A stretch of 64,000 nucleotides of DNA from Paracoccus hibiscisoli (GTDB taxonomy: Bacteria; Pseudomonadota; Alphaproteobacteria; Rhodobacterales; Rhodobacteraceae), in assembly GCF_005048265.1 (NCBI RefSeq), contig NZ_SUNH01000016.1, forward strand, positions 1 through 64,000. Direction: 5' to 3'. Shown here one piece after another: positions 24,573 through 33,935 of this stretch. Positions within the stretch are counted from its first letter, which is position 1. Every line of letters begins with the position of its first letter. Both the position numbers and the translations under genes were made by a program. The notes beneath the pieces were generated by a model, which did no database searches, had not been told where the DNA came from, and saw nothing but the letters and a program-made list of their open reading frames with translations.

Positions 24573-26939
24573 ATGGAGCATTTCGACGATTCCGATGAAC
24601 TGGCGGCGGTGCCGCTGTCGCAGCGCGCGATGGCGGCGCGGCCCGCACCCTATCTGGAGGGGCTGAACGCCGCGCAGCGTGCGGCGGTCGAGGCGCTGGA
24701 CGGGCCGGTCCTGATGCTGGCGGGGGCGGGCACGGGTAAGACCCGCGCGCTGACCACGCGGATCGCGCATCTGCTGATGCTGGGCAAGGCCCGGCCGGGG
24801 CAGCTGCTGGCGGTGACCTTCACCAACAAGGCCGCGCGCGAGATGAAGGACCGGATCGGGCGCCTGCTGGGCGATGCGGTCGAGGGGATGCCTTGGCTGG
24901 GCACGTTTCACAGCATCAGCGTCAAGATTTTGCGCCGGCATGCCGAGCTGATCGGGCATGGGTCGCTGCATCTGAAGCCCAGTTTCACCATTCTGGATAC
25001 GGACGACCAGATCCGGCTGCTGAAGCAGCTGATCGCGGCCGAGAATATCGACGAGAAGCGCTGGCCCGCGCGGCAGCTGGCGCATCTGATCGACGGGTGG
25101 AAGAACCGCTGCATCACGCCGGGCAACCTGCCGCGGGGCGAGGGTGAGGCGTTCGACGGGCATGGCGGCAGGCTGTACGCGGCCTATCAGGACCGGCTGC
25201 TGACGCTGAACGCGGTCGATTTCGGCGATCTGCTGATGCATTGCGTGATTCTGTTTCAGGCGCATCCCGACGTGCTGCGGCAGTGGCAGGACCGGTTCCG
25301 GTACATCCTGGTGGACGAGTATCAGGACACCAACGTAGCCCAATACATGTGGCTGCGGCTGCTGGCGCAGGGGCATCGCAACATCTGCTGCGTGGGCGAT
25401 GACGACCAGTCGATCTATGGCTGGCGCGGCGCCGAGGTGGGCAACATCCTGCGGTTTGAGAAGGATTTTCCGGGCGCGGAGGTGATCCGGCTGGAGCAGA
25501 ATTACCGATCCACCCCGCAGATCCTGGGGGCGGCCTCGGGGCTGATCGCGGCGAACCAGGGGCGGTTGGGCAAGACGCTGTGGACGGATGCCGAACCCGG
25601 AGAGCCCGTGCGCCTGATCGGGCATTGGGACAGCGAGGCCGAGGCGCGCTGGATCGGCGAGGAGATCGAGGCGTTTCAGGGCGGGCATCGTGCCGCGTTG
25701 GGGCGGGTCGGGCTGAACGACATCGCCATTCTGGTGCGGGCGTCGCATCAGATGCGGGCGTTCGAGGACCGGTTCATGACCATCGGCCTGCCCTATCGGG
25801 TGATCGGCGGCCCGCGGTTCTATGAGCGGCAGGAGATTCGCGACGCGATGGCCTATTTCCGGCTTGTGGTCAGCCCGGACGACGATCTGGCGTTTGAGCG
25901 GATCGTGAACACGCCCAAGCGCGGCCTTGGCGACAAGGCGCTGCAGACCATTCAGCACGCGGCGCGCCAGAACGGCGTGAACCTGCTGGAAGGCGCGCGC
26001 ATCGTGGTCGAGGACAAGCAGCTGGGCGGCAAGGGGCTGGCCAATCTGCGCGACTTCGTGGCGCTTACGGGTCGGTCGCATATGGCGGTGCGCGACGGCG
26101 TGAACCACGTTGAGCTGGCCGAGCGGGTGCTGGACGAATCGGGCTATACCGCGATGTGGCAGAACGACAAGTCGCCCGACGCGCCGGGGCGGCTGGACAA
26201 CCTCAAGGAACTGGTCAAGGCGCTGGAGGAGTTCGAGAACCTGCAGGGGTTCCTGGAGCATGTGTCGCTGGTCATGGACCGCGACAATGCCGATGACGAC
26301 GAACAGGTCAGCATCATGACCCTGCACGGTGCCAAGGGGCTGGAGTTTCCGGTCGTCTTCCTGCCGGGCTGGGAGGATGGGCTGTTCCCCAACCAGCGCG
26401 CCATGGATGAGCAGGGCACGAAGGGCCTGGAGGAGGAGCGGCGGCTGGCCTATGTCGGCATCACCCGCGCCGAGCGGCTGGCCACGATCACCTTCGCCGG
26501 CAACCGGCGCCTGTACGGCCAGTGGCAGAGCGCCCTGCCGTCGCGCTTCATCGACGAGCTGCCCGAGGAGCATGTCGAGGTGCTGACCCCGCCGGGCCTG
26601 TATGGCGGCGGTTATGGCGCGGCGATGGCGATGGCGGGCGGCACCCGGATGGAGGAGCGGGTGCAGAAGGCCGATGTGTATAACTCGCCCGGCTGGAAGC
26701 GGATGCAGAACCGCGCGGCGGAGCGGGGCAGCCCCGCGCATCGCACCCCGGTGACGATCAACGCGGCACCTGCGTCGCGATTCACCGTGGGCGACCGCGT
26801 GACCCATGCCAAGTTCGGCGAGGGTCAGGTGATGGGCATTGCCGAGGACACGCTGACCGTCCAGTTCGAGGCGGGCTTCAAGAACATCAAGGCGGCCTAT
26901 GTTCAGCCGGCGGGCGGGGGCGACGACGTCCCCTTTTGA
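24573..26939 (+). CDS. uvrD: ATP-dependent DNA helicase UvrD/PcrA
   Basis: A 788-residue superfamily 1A 3'-5' helicase for excision and mismatch repair and recombination control. The motifs occur in order: GAGTGKT, LAVTFTNKAAREM, VDEYQDTN, GDDDQSIYGWRGA, EQNYRST, TLHGAKGLEFPVVF and YVGITRAE. The C-terminal FTVGDRVTHAKFGEGQVMGI is the Tudor-like RNA polymerase-binding module of PcrA/UvrD. The ATG at 24573 is preferred; a TTG ten codons upstream would extend the frame but has no ribosome-binding site. Its last 37 bases overlap the convergent EcsC gene. Confidence 0.94.
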   Translation: MEHFDDSDELAAVPLSQRAMAARPAPYLEGLNAAQRAAVEALDGPVLMLAGAGTGKTRALTTRIAHLLMLGKARPGQLLAVTFTNKAAREMKDRIGRLLGDAVEGMPWLGTFHSISVKILRRHAELIGHGSLHLKPSFTILDTDDQIRLLKQLIAAENIDEKRWPARQLAHLIDGWKNRCITPGNLPRGEGEAFDGHGGRLYAAYQDRLLTLNAVDFGDLLMHCVILFQAHPDVLRQWQDRFRYILVDEYQDTNVAQYMWLRLLAQGHRNICCVGDDDQSIYGWRGAEVGNILRFEKDFPGAEVIRLEQNYRSTPQILGAASGLIAANQGRLGKTLWTDAEPGEPVRLIGHWDSEAEARWIGEEIEAFQGGHRAALGRVGLNDIAILVRASHQMRAFEDRFMTIGLPYRVIGGPRFYERQEIRDAMAYFRLVVSPDDDLAFERIVNTPKRGLGDKALQTIQHAARQNGVNLLEGARIVVEDKQLGGKGLANLRDFVALTGRSHMAVRDGVNHVELAERVLDESGYTAMWQNDKSPDAPGRLDNLKELVKALEEFENLQGFLEHVSLVMDRDNADDDEQVSIMTLHGAKGLEFPVVFLPGWEDGLFPNQRAMDEQGTKGLEEERRLAYVGITRAERLATITFAGNRRLYGQWQSALPSRFIDELPEEHVEVLTPPGLYGGGYGAAMAMAGGTRMEERVQKADVYNSPGWKRMQNRAAERGSPAHRTPVTINAAPASRFTVGDRVTHAKFGEGQVMGIAEDTLTVQFEAGFKNIKAAYVQPAGGGDDVPF

Positions 26940-27715
26940 CGGCGCGACAGGCGGGGCTGCCCGGCGCGGGTCAGCGCTTGGGCATAGGCGGCGTCCACGT
27001 CCACGCCCGGATGGTCCTGCGCCAGCCGCAGCAGGCGGAAATGGATGCCCGCCACCCTTTCGTAATAGTCCAGGAAGGCATAGTTGATCGCCGCCCCCGT
27101 GGCAGCCCCCAGCACCGGCACCGCCTGCGCGCCCAGCTTGGTGGTCAGGCGGGTCGCGAACTGTCCGGCAAAGCGGGTGATCAGCGCGGAGACGGTCTGG
27201 CCGTTGGTCAGCAGGCGGTTGGCCAAAAAGGATTGCGCGGCCGCGTCGCCGTCCTGACCGGGTTCGCCGTATTGAAACACCGCCAGGCATTCCAGCCGCA
27301 CCTGCGGGTCGGTGGTGTCGAAACCGTGCTGTCGCGCGACCTTCTGGATGGAATTGAAGATCACGGTCGTCGAGGCGACCAGATCGGGCACGATGCCCGC
27401 CACCCCGAACCAGCCGCCGGTGGCCCCCGACAGCACCGCCGCCGCGCGGTTGGCGACCAGGGGCGCGTCGCGCACCACGCTGATGCCGTCGCCGCGCGCC
27501 GACAGGTCATAAAGCTGTCGGAACGCGCTTTCCATCACCGTCTCCAGCGCGACGGGCGACAGGCCCAGCAGCGTGGTCGCGGCACCTTCGGTCATGCGGC
27601 CCACGGCCTCGACCCCGCGCATCAGCAGTCCGCGCCCGGCCAGCTGGCGGGCGGCCAGGCGGTCCAGTTCGGCCTGCAGGTCGCGGCGTGGGTCGGTCAG
27701 CGCGGTCGAGGTCAT
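26903..27715 (-). CDS. EcsC family protein
   Basis: A 270-residue protein of the EcsC family, named for a Bacillus gene next to an ABC transporter; biochemical function is unknown. Alanine- and glycine-rich helices around LSGATGGWFGVAGIVPDLV and VPVLGAATGAAINYAFLDYYERV are typical and may associate with membranes. It is 13 bases downstream of the CDF transporter gene and probably co-transcribed with it. Its 3' end overlaps the uvrD 3' end, leaving no room for a terminator between them. Confidence 0.82.
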   Translation of the reverse strand: MTSTALTDPRRDLQAELDRLAARQLAGRGLLMRGVEAVGRMTEGAATTLLGLSPVALETVMESAFRQLYDLSARGDGISVVRDAPLVANRAAAVLSGATGGWFGVAGIVPDLVASTTVIFNSIQKVARQHGFDTTDPQVRLECLAVFQYGEPGQDGDAAAQSFLANRLLTNGQTVSALITRFAGQFATRLTTKLGAQAVPVLGAATGAAINYAFLDYYERVAGIHFRLLRLAQDHPGVDVDAAYAQALTRAGQPRLSRRQKGTSSPPPAG

Positions 27716-27728
27716 GGCAAGGCTCCTG

Positions 27729-28649
27729 TCAGTCGGCCCATTCCGGGTCGGTGGTAAAGGCGATGGTCAGCCAGCGGTTGTCGATATCGCCGCCGATGGC
27801 ATCGCCGATCTGGTCGCGGATGGCGTCCCAATCCTCCAGCGGGCGGGGGGGCTGGCCGGGAGGGACGATGAAATACAGCTCGATCTGGCGGCCGCGACCG
27901 ACACGGGCGACATAGGCGCGGTGGTCCAGAAAGCCGTGTTGGGCCACCACCTCGCGGGCGATGCGGTCGATGTCGGCCTTGAAATCGGCGGGCGTGATCA
28001 GCAGGATGTCGGCCATCGCCTGGCGGATCACCGGGATCGGCAGGGGGATCATCACCAGGCAGACCAGTGCCAGCACCGCCGGGTCCACATAGGGCGTCAG
28101 GTGATCAAGCGCGGTGCCCTGCATCGCCCAGCCCAGCACGAAGGCCACCAGCAGCGCCCCCGTCAGCCCCGCCGACATGGTCCAGCCCTTGACGTCCAGC
28201 GCCACGAAGTTCGACCCGATCGTGCGGTTGGCACGCCGGTTGCGCCAGGCCATCGTCACCGCGATGACGACGACGACTGCCGCATAGGCGATGGCGCGCC
28301 CGAAATCCAGATCGCGCCCCCCGGTCAGCAGGCTGCTGACCGCCATGACCAGCGCATAGATCGCGGCCCCCGTCAGCAGGATGCCGCTCAGGCCCAGGAC
28401 CATCGGCTCCAGATGCCAGAACCCCATGGTAAAGCGCTGGACCAGCCGGGCCTGACGGCGTTCGGACATCCGCTGCGTGATCAGCGACGACACCAGCAGC
28501 GCCACGGTGGTCATCACCGCATCGGTTAGCGAATAGATGCCGTCGAAGATGATCGAGGCCGAGCCGGAGGCCAGCCCAAAGCCGATCCCCGCGGCGGCCA
28601 CGACGAAGACCATCACGATCGACTGCCTGAGCACCTGCTGTTCGGTCAT
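27729..28649 (-). CDS. Cation diffusion facilitator family transporter (COG3965 type)
   Basis: A 306-residue membrane protein with about six spans (residues 10-205) and a C-terminal cytoplasmic ferredoxin-like domain (DIDRIAREVVAQHGFLDHRAYVARVGRG). The CDF family exports Zn, Co, Mn or Fe by proton antiport. The TM2 site reads FDGIYSLTDAVMT, with Asp36 and Asp43. The TM5 site reads ALDVKGWTMSAG, where the second acidic ligand of YiiP is replaced by Trp. The metal is therefore uncertain. It is first in a two-gene unit with the EcsC gene. Confidence 0.82.
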   Translation of the reverse strand: MTEQQVLRQSIVMVFVVAAAGIGFGLASGSASIIFDGIYSLTDAVMTTVALLVSSLITQRMSERRQARLVQRFTMGFWHLEPMVLGLSGILLTGAAIYALVMAVSSLLTGGRDLDFGRAIAYAAVVVVIAVTMAWRNRRANRTIGSNFVALDVKGWTMSAGLTGALLVAFVLGWAMQGTALDHLTPYVDPAVLALVCLVMIPLPIPVIRQAMADILLITPADFKADIDRIAREVVAQHGFLDHRAYVARVGRGRQIELYFIVPPGQPPRPLEDWDAIRDQIGDAIGGDIDNRWLTIAFTTDPEWAD

Positions 28650-28790
28650 GCCTCATCCCTGATCCTGCGCGAGCCGGAAACGCCGCGCGGCGTCAACGGG
28701 TTGCATGGCCGCCTGTGACGCGACGCGACGGCTGGTCTGCGTCGCGCGCAGCATGATAGGGTGAGGGCCGTGACGACAAGGGGGTTCGGT

Positions 28791-29069
28791 GTGGCGTTCA
28801 TCCGGCTGTGGCTGGTCCTGCTGGTGGTGCAGATGGTGTTCTACGTCCTGCTGCGCCTCTATGTGCGGTCGCTGCAGCTGGAGCGGCTGGAGAACCGGTG
28901 GGATGCGCGTCATCCCGATCAGGCCGGGAACACCGCCGCGCGCCGCGCGTTCGTCGCCAAGGCGATGACCGGGTTCAACCGCAGCCTGCGCGCAAGGCTG
29001 ACCCTGCTGGTCTTCGTGCTGCCGACGGCGGCCATCCTGGCCATCGTCATTCTGGTCAACTGGCAATAG
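28791..29069 (+). CDS. Small hypothetical membrane protein
   Basis: A 92-residue protein with two predicted membrane spans (about residues 3-25 and 70-90). They flank a charged loop (LERLENRWDARHPDQAG). I know no function. The GTG at 28791 after GGGGG is preferred, giving MAFIRLWLVLLVVQ at the N-terminus; GTG codons at 28761 and 28770 are alternatives. It is three bases upstream of the DUF1523 gene and heads the group leading to deoC. Confidence 0.6.
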   Translation: MAFIRLWLVLLVVQMVFYVLLRLYVRSLQLERLENRWDARHPDQAGNTAARRAFVAKAMTGFNRSLRARLTLLVFVLPTAAILAIVILVNWQ

Positions 29070-29072
29070 GAG

Positions 29073-29639
29073 ATGCCTTTGTATTATGCGCGCGTCGTCG
29101 CGGGCGTCCTGTTCGGCGTCCTGATCTTTGCCCTTCTGGACTATGCCCTGCCGTCGCAGAACACGGTGCGGATCAGCAACACCTATAACCGGCTGACGGC
29201 GATCCCGCCCTCGGCCAGCATCTTCTGGGCCTCGGACAGCACCGGCACGGTGGAAAACGCCCAAGGCCAGCGCGACGTGCGCTTCATCGACGCGGTGCGG
29301 CCGGGCGGGCGGGTCTTCGTCTATCGCAACGAGGATACCGGCTGGGTCTGGCCGCCCTATTTCAAGTATGACAGCGCGAACCTGCAGGCCGAGGCCACGA
29401 ACCTGCAATCCTCGGCGCAAAGCCCGATCTGGGTCAGCGTGACGGCCTATGGCTGGCGGCTGCCGTGGATGTCGACCTATCCCAACGCCATTTCCATCAA
29501 CACGGTCGCGGGGCCCGATGACCGCCCGACCAACTGGGCCGCGCTGATCATCTGCGGCGTGCTGCTGGCGCTGCTGGTGCTGGTCTGGCGGATGTGGGCC
29601 CAGTTCCGCCAGCGCACCACCATCAGGAGACAGGCATGA
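29073..29639 (+). CDS. DUF1523 membrane protein
   Basis: A 188-residue protein with an N-terminal span (about residues 5-25) and a C-terminal one (about 155-173). The soluble middle part contains FIDAVRPGGRVFVYRNEDTGW and AYGWRLPWMSTYPNAI, features of DUF1523, a family of unknown function in Rhodobacteraceae. Its stop overlaps the deoC start by four bases, indicating translational coupling, but the functional link to deoxyribose metabolism is unknown. Confidence 0.8.
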   Translation: MPLYYARVVAGVLFGVLIFALLDYALPSQNTVRISNTYNRLTAIPPSASIFWASDSTGTVENAQGQRDVRFIDAVRPGGRVFVYRNEDTGWVWPPYFKYDSANLQAEATNLQSSAQSPIWVSVTAYGWRLPWMSTYPNAISINTVAGPDDRPTNWAALIICGVLLALLVLVWRMWAQFRQRTTIRRQA

Positions 29640-30574
29640 CCAACCCCGGCACCGACCTGCATCTGGACTGGTTCGACGGTCTGCGGATCAACACGCCCGC
29701 CGCCGAACTACGCGCAGCCACGCTGCCCGCGCGGCGCAGTCTGAAGAAGGACCATCAGGCCGCCTGGCTGCTGAACGCGGTGCGCTGCATCGACCTGACC
29801 ACGCTGGCGGGCGACGACACGCCCGACCGCGTGGCGCGTCTGTGCGCCAAGGCGCGCCAGCCCATCGCCGCCGACCTGCTGGAGGCCGTGGGCGTGACCG
29901 GGCTGACCACCGGCGCGGTCTGCGTCTATCCGACGATGGTGGCGCCCGCGAAACGCGCCATGGGCAACAGCGGCATCCCGGTGGCCAGCGTGGCAACGGG
30001 CTTTCCCGCAGGCCTGATGCCGCTGGATCTGCGCCTGGCCGAGATCCGCTATGCCGTCGATCAGGGCGCGGATGAGATCGACATCGTCATCACCCGCGCC
30101 CATGTGCTGCAGGGCAACTGGGCGGCGCTGTATGATGAGCTGCGCGCCATGCGCGAGGCCTGCGGCGCGGCACGCATGAAGGCGATCCTGGCCACGGGCG
30201 ATCTGAAATCGCTGGAAAATGTCGCCAAGGCCAGCCATGTCGCGATGCAGGCCGGATCGGACTGGATCAAGACCTCGACCGGCAAGGAGGGCGTGAACGC
30301 CACCCTGCCGGTCAGTCTGGTGATGGTCCGCACGATCCGCGATTTCCACGCCCGCACCGGCATCAAGGTGGGTTTCAAGCCCGCGGGGGGCCTGCGGACC
30401 GCCAAGGACGCGATCAGCTGGCAGGTCCTGATGAATGAGGAGCTGGGCCGCGACTGGCTGGCCCCGGACCTGTTCCGCATCGGCGCCTCCAGCCTGCTGG
30501 GCGATATCGAACGCCAGATCAGCCACCACGTGACGGGCCGCTATGCGGCCGCCCACCGCCAAGCGATTGCCTGA
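29636..30574 (+). CDS. deoC: Deoxyribose-phosphate aldolase
   Basis: A 312-residue class I aldolase splitting 2-deoxyribose-5-phosphate into acetaldehyde and glyceraldehyde-3-phosphate. The Schiff-base lysine is in DWIKTSTGKEG, the second lysine in GFKPAGGLR, and the conserved MKAILATGDL strand is present. It is longer than E. coli DeoC (259 residues), as in the eukaryote-like and alphaproteobacterial group. The aldehyde dehydrogenase next door could oxidise the acetaldehyde. The start ATG overlaps the DUF1523 stop. Confidence 0.93.
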   Translation: MTNPGTDLHLDWFDGLRINTPAAELRAATLPARRSLKKDHQAAWLLNAVRCIDLTTLAGDDTPDRVARLCAKARQPIAADLLEAVGVTGLTTGAVCVYPTMVAPAKRAMGNSGIPVASVATGFPAGLMPLDLRLAEIRYAVDQGADEIDIVITRAHVLQGNWAALYDELRAMREACGAARMKAILATGDLKSLENVAKASHVAMQAGSDWIKTSTGKEGVNATLPVSLVMVRTIRDFHARTGIKVGFKPAGGLRTAKDAISWQVLMNEELGRDWLAPDLFRIGASSLLGDIERQISHHVTGRYAAAHRQAIA

Positions 30575-30581
30575 GGACAAG

Positions 30582-32915
30582 ATGAGCCGAGTGAGCGAGA
30601 TCATGCAGACGATGGAATACGGCCCCTCGACCGAGGACGCGTCCGCGGCCCGCGACTGGCTGGCCCGGCGCGGGACGTTCGGGCATTTCATCAACGGCAG
30701 CTTTACCAAGCCCGGAGAGACGTTCGAGACCCGCGACCCCGCAACCGGCGACCTGCTGGCCCGCGTGACACAGGGGACCGAGGCTGACGTGACAGCGGCG
30801 GTCAAGGCCGCGCGCCGCGCGCAGCGGGGCTGGGCCGCGCTGACGGGCACCGAACGGGCGCGGTATCTGTATGCCATCGCGCGGCACGTGCAGAAGCGCG
30901 AGCGGTTCCTGTCGGTCCTGGAGACGCTGGACAACGGCAAGCCGATCCGCGAGGCGCGCGACATCGACGTGCCGCTGGTCGCGCGGCATTTTTATCACCA
31001 TGCGGGCTGGGCCGAGCTGCGCGATACGCAGTTTCCGGGCCATGCGCCCCTGGGCGTCTGCGGCCAGATCATCCCGTGGAATTTCCCGCTGCTGATGCTG
31101 GCCTGGAAGATCGCGCCGGCGCTGGCGGCGGGCAATACGGTCGTGCTGAAGCCCGCCGAATACACCCCCCTGACCGCGCTGGCCTTTGCCGAAATCTGTC
31201 AGGAGGTCGGCCTGCCCGCGGGTGTCGTGAATATCGTGACCGGCGACGGCGCGACAGGCGCAGCGCTGGTGGCGGCCGAGGTCGACAAGATCGCCTTTAC
31301 CGGCTCGACCGAGGTCGGGCGCGGCATTGCGACGGCCCTGGCCGGGACCGGACGCAAGCTGACGCTGGAACTGGGCGGCAAGTCGCCCTTTGTGGTGATG
31401 GAGGATGCCGATCTGGACGCCGCCGTGGAGGGCGTCGTGGACAGCATCTGGTTCAACCAGGGCCAGGTCTGCTGCGCGGGCTCGCGCATTCTGGTGGCCG
31501 AATCCGTGGCGGAGCGGTTCGAGGGCCTGCTGTCCGCCCGCATGGCGCGCCTGCGCGTGGGCGCGCCCCTGGACAAGTCCACGGATATCGGCGCCATCGT
31601 CGATCCTGTGCAAAAGGATCGCATCCTGTCGATCTGTCGCGCCGCGACCGATGCAGGGGCCGAACTGATCGGCGGGCAGGCGCAGGACGGCTGCTTTATC
31701 GCGCCGGGCTATCTGCGCAACATCGCCCCCGCCAATCCGGGGATGGAGCAGGAAATCTTTGGCCCCATCGCCACGCTGTCGACCTTCCGCACCGCCGATG
31801 AGGCGGTCGAGCTTGCCAACAACACCCGCTATGGACTGGCCGGGTCGGTCTGGTCGGAAAGCGCGACGGTCGCCACCGACATGGCCGCGCGGATCAAGGC
31901 CGGGGTCATCTGGATCAACGGCGCGAACATGTTCGATGCCGCCGCCCCCTTCGGCGGCTATCGCGAGAGCGGTTACGGGCGCGAGGGCGGAGCTGCGGGG
32001 ATGCGCGACTATTTGGCCGCGCCCACGGTGAAGCCCGTGCGTGAGGTTGCGCCTAAACCGGTCGTCGCGGTGACCGATGGGGCCGCGCCGCAGCCCGGCA
32101 TCGACCGCACCGCCAAGCTGTATTACGGCGGCGCGCAGAAGCGGCCCGATGGCGGCGCGATGTATGCGGTGCCGGGCGGGCTGGCCCCTCTGGGCAGCCG
32201 CAAGGATATCAGGAACGCGGTCGAGGCGGCCACCAAGGCCGGGAAGTGGGCCGCGGCGGGGGGTCATGCCCGCGCGCAGGTGCTGTATTACATCGCCGAG
32301 AACCTGTCGGCGCGGGTCTCGGAGTTCGCCGCCCGCACCAGCCGGGCCGAGGTCGATGCGGCCATCGCGCGCGCGTTCCACTATGCCGCCTGGGCCGACA
32401 AGTTCGACGGCGCAACCGTGCAGGCCAAGCCGGGCCATCTGGTCACCGTCATCCCCGAGCCGATGGGGGTCATCGGCATCGCCTGCCCGAATGCGCAGCC
32501 GCTGGCGGGGTTCCTGTCGCTGGTGCTGCCTGCGATCGCGATGGGCAATGCGGTCGTGGCGATCCCCGCGCAGGACGATCCGCTGGCGGTGACAGACCTG
32601 TATCAGGTGTTCGACACGTCGGACCTGCCTGCCGGGGTCGTCAATATCGTGACCGGGGTCTGTGCCGATCTGGCCGTGCCGCTGGCCGCCCATGAGGAGG
32701 TCGCGGGCTTCTGGCACGCGGGGCCGGCGGCGGGGCTGGCGGCGGTGGACCGGGCGGCGGCGGGGAACCTGAAGCCCGTCTGGGCCGTGCCCGCGCGCGA
32801 CTGGACCGGCGGCCAGGCGCAGGGCGAGGCGTTCCTGCACCATGCGACGCGGTCCAAGACGATCTGGCTGCCTTATGGCGCCCTGCCTGCGGGCAGCGGC
32901 AGCGCGGCCTATTGA
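30582..32915 (+). CDS. Two-domain aldehyde dehydrogenase (ALDH16 family)
   Basis: A 777-residue protein of two tandem aldehyde dehydrogenase folds. Domain one (about residues 30-490) is complete: [21 protein letters not shown] binds NAD, the general base Glu lies in LELGGKSP, and the catalytic cysteine is Cys297 in GQVCCAGSR. Domain two (about 510-777) is a shortened copy without the catalytic cysteine region. This is the ALDH16 architecture; bacterial members keep activity in domain one. It starts seven bases after deoC and probably oxidises aldehydes from deoxyribose breakdown (inference). Confidence 0.9.
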   Translation: MSRVSEIMQTMEYGPSTEDASAARDWLARRGTFGHFINGSFTKPGETFETRDPATGDLLARVTQGTEADVTAAVKAARRAQRGWAALTGTERARYLYAIARHVQKRERFLSVLETLDNGKPIREARDIDVPLVARHFYHHAGWAELRDTQFPGHAPLGVCGQIIPWNFPLLMLAWKIAPALAAGNTVVLKPAEYTPLTALAFAEICQEVGLPAGVVNIVTGDGATGAALVAAEVDKIAFTGSTEVGRGIATALAGTGRKLTLELGGKSPFVVMEDADLDAAVEGVVDSIWFNQGQVCCAGSRILVAESVAERFEGLLSARMARLRVGAPLDKSTDIGAIVDPVQKDRILSICRAATDAGAELIGGQAQDGCFIAPGYLRNIAPANPGMEQEIFGPIATLSTFRTADEAVELANNTRYGLAGSVWSESATVATDMAARIKAGVIWINGANMFDAAAPFGGYRESGYGREGGAAGMRDYLAAPTVKPVREVAPKPVVAVTDGAAPQPGIDRTAKLYYGGAQKRPDGGAMYAVPGGLAPLGSRKDIRNAVEAATKAGKWAAAGGHARAQVLYYIAENLSARVSEFAARTSRAEVDAAIARAFHYAAWADKFDGATVQAKPGHLVTVIPEPMGVIGIACPNAQPLAGFLSLVLPAIAMGNAVVAIPAQDDPLAVTDLYQVFDTSDLPAGVVNIVTGVCADLAVPLAAHEEVAGFWHAGPAAGLAAVDRAAAGNLKPVWAVPARDWTGGQAQGEAFLHHATRSKTIWLPYGALPAGSGSAAY

Positions 32916-32920
32916 AACGC

Positions 32921-32948
32921 AAAAGGGGGGCCGCTTGGCCCCCCTTTT
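32921..32948. terminator. Strong bidirectional terminator
   Basis: A 12-bp perfect stem AAAAGGGGGGCC/GGCCCCCCTTTT with loop GCTT. It lies between the convergent ALDH16 and peptide-permease genes; A and T tracts make it work in both directions. Confidence 0.9.
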
Positions 32949-32951
32949 CGG

Positions 32952-33935
32952 TCAGCGACCCCGGATGCGGGGGTCCATGGCGTCGCGCAACCCGTCGCCG
33001 ATGTAATTCACGCAGAGCACCGTCAGCGAGATCAGCAGGCCGGGAAAGATCACCCGCCACGGATACAGCACCATCTGATCCACCGCGTCGAACAAGAGCC
33101 GTCCCCAGGTCGGAAAGTCGGGCGGGAAGCCCAGGCCCAGAAAGGACAGCGCGCTTTCGGTGATGATCGCGGTGGCGATGCCCAGGGTCGCGGCCACCAT
33201 GATCGGCGACATGACGTTGGGCAGGATGTGCCGCGTGACCATCCGGTGCGAGGGCGTGCCGATGGAGCGCGCGGCCAGGATGAACTCACGCTCCTTGAGG
33301 CCCAGGACCTCGCCGCGCACGATGCGGGCGGCCTGCATCCAGCTGGTCGCGCCGATGGCGGTCACGATCAGGAAGAAGATGCCAAGCGCGGGGCCGAAGG
33401 TCTGGGACAGCGGCTCGCGGAACAGGGTCACCATCAGCAGCAGCAAGGGCAGCAGCGGCAGGGCCAGGAACAGCTCGGTCATGCGCATCAGGGGCGCGTC
33501 CAGCCTGCGGAAGAACCCCGACAGGATGCCGATCAGGCTGCCCAGGAAGATCGCGATGGTCATGGCCGTCAGGCCCACCGCGATGGAGACCTGCCCCCCG
33601 GCCATCAGCCGCGCCAGGAGGTCGCGGCCCAGCTGGTCGGTGCCCAGGGGATGGGCCAGAGAGAAGCCCTGATTGCGGGCGCGGATGTCCACGAAGGTCG
33701 GATCGATCCGCCACAGCAGCGGGCCGATGGAGACGAACAGGATGATCCCCACGAACAGCGACAGCGCCACCATCGCGCCCCGGTGACGGCGGAACTGGCG
33801 CCAGACATCCGACCATTGGCTGCGATGGGCCACGGTTTCGGGGGCGGGCACGACGGGGGGGCTGGCGGCTGCGGGGGTGGCCGCGCCGCCGGCGGCGGCG
33901 AGGTCGGAGGAGGGGGTGCGGGTCGGCTCAGTCAT
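32952..33935 (-). CDS. Peptide/dipeptide ABC transporter permease, DppC/OppC type
   Basis: A 327-residue inner-membrane permease. A Pro/Ala-rich cytoplasmic N-terminus of about 45 residues precedes six spans. The family motif HPLGTDQLGRDLLARLM and the EAA-type loop AARSIGTPSHRMVTRHILPNVM contact the ATPase. It pairs with the DppB-type permease upstream, whose stop overlaps its start by eight bases. The extended N-terminus is longer than in E. coli DppC. The substrate (peptides or other solutes such as glycosides) is undetermined. Confidence 0.9.
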   Translation of the reverse strand: MTEPTRTPSSDLAAAGGAATPAAASPPVVPAPETVAHRSQWSDVWRQFRRHRGAMVALSLFVGIILFVSIGPLLWRIDPTFVDIRARNQGFSLAHPLGTDQLGRDLLARLMAGGQVSIAVGLTAMTIAIFLGSLIGILSGFFRRLDAPLMRMTELFLALPLLPLLLLMVTLFREPLSQTFGPALGIFFLIVTAIGATSWMQAARIVRGEVLGLKEREFILAARSIGTPSHRMVTRHILPNVMSPIMVAATLGIATAIITESALSFLGLGFPPDFPTWGRLLFDAVDQMVLYPWRVIFPGLLISLTVLCVNYIGDGLRDAMDPRIRGR

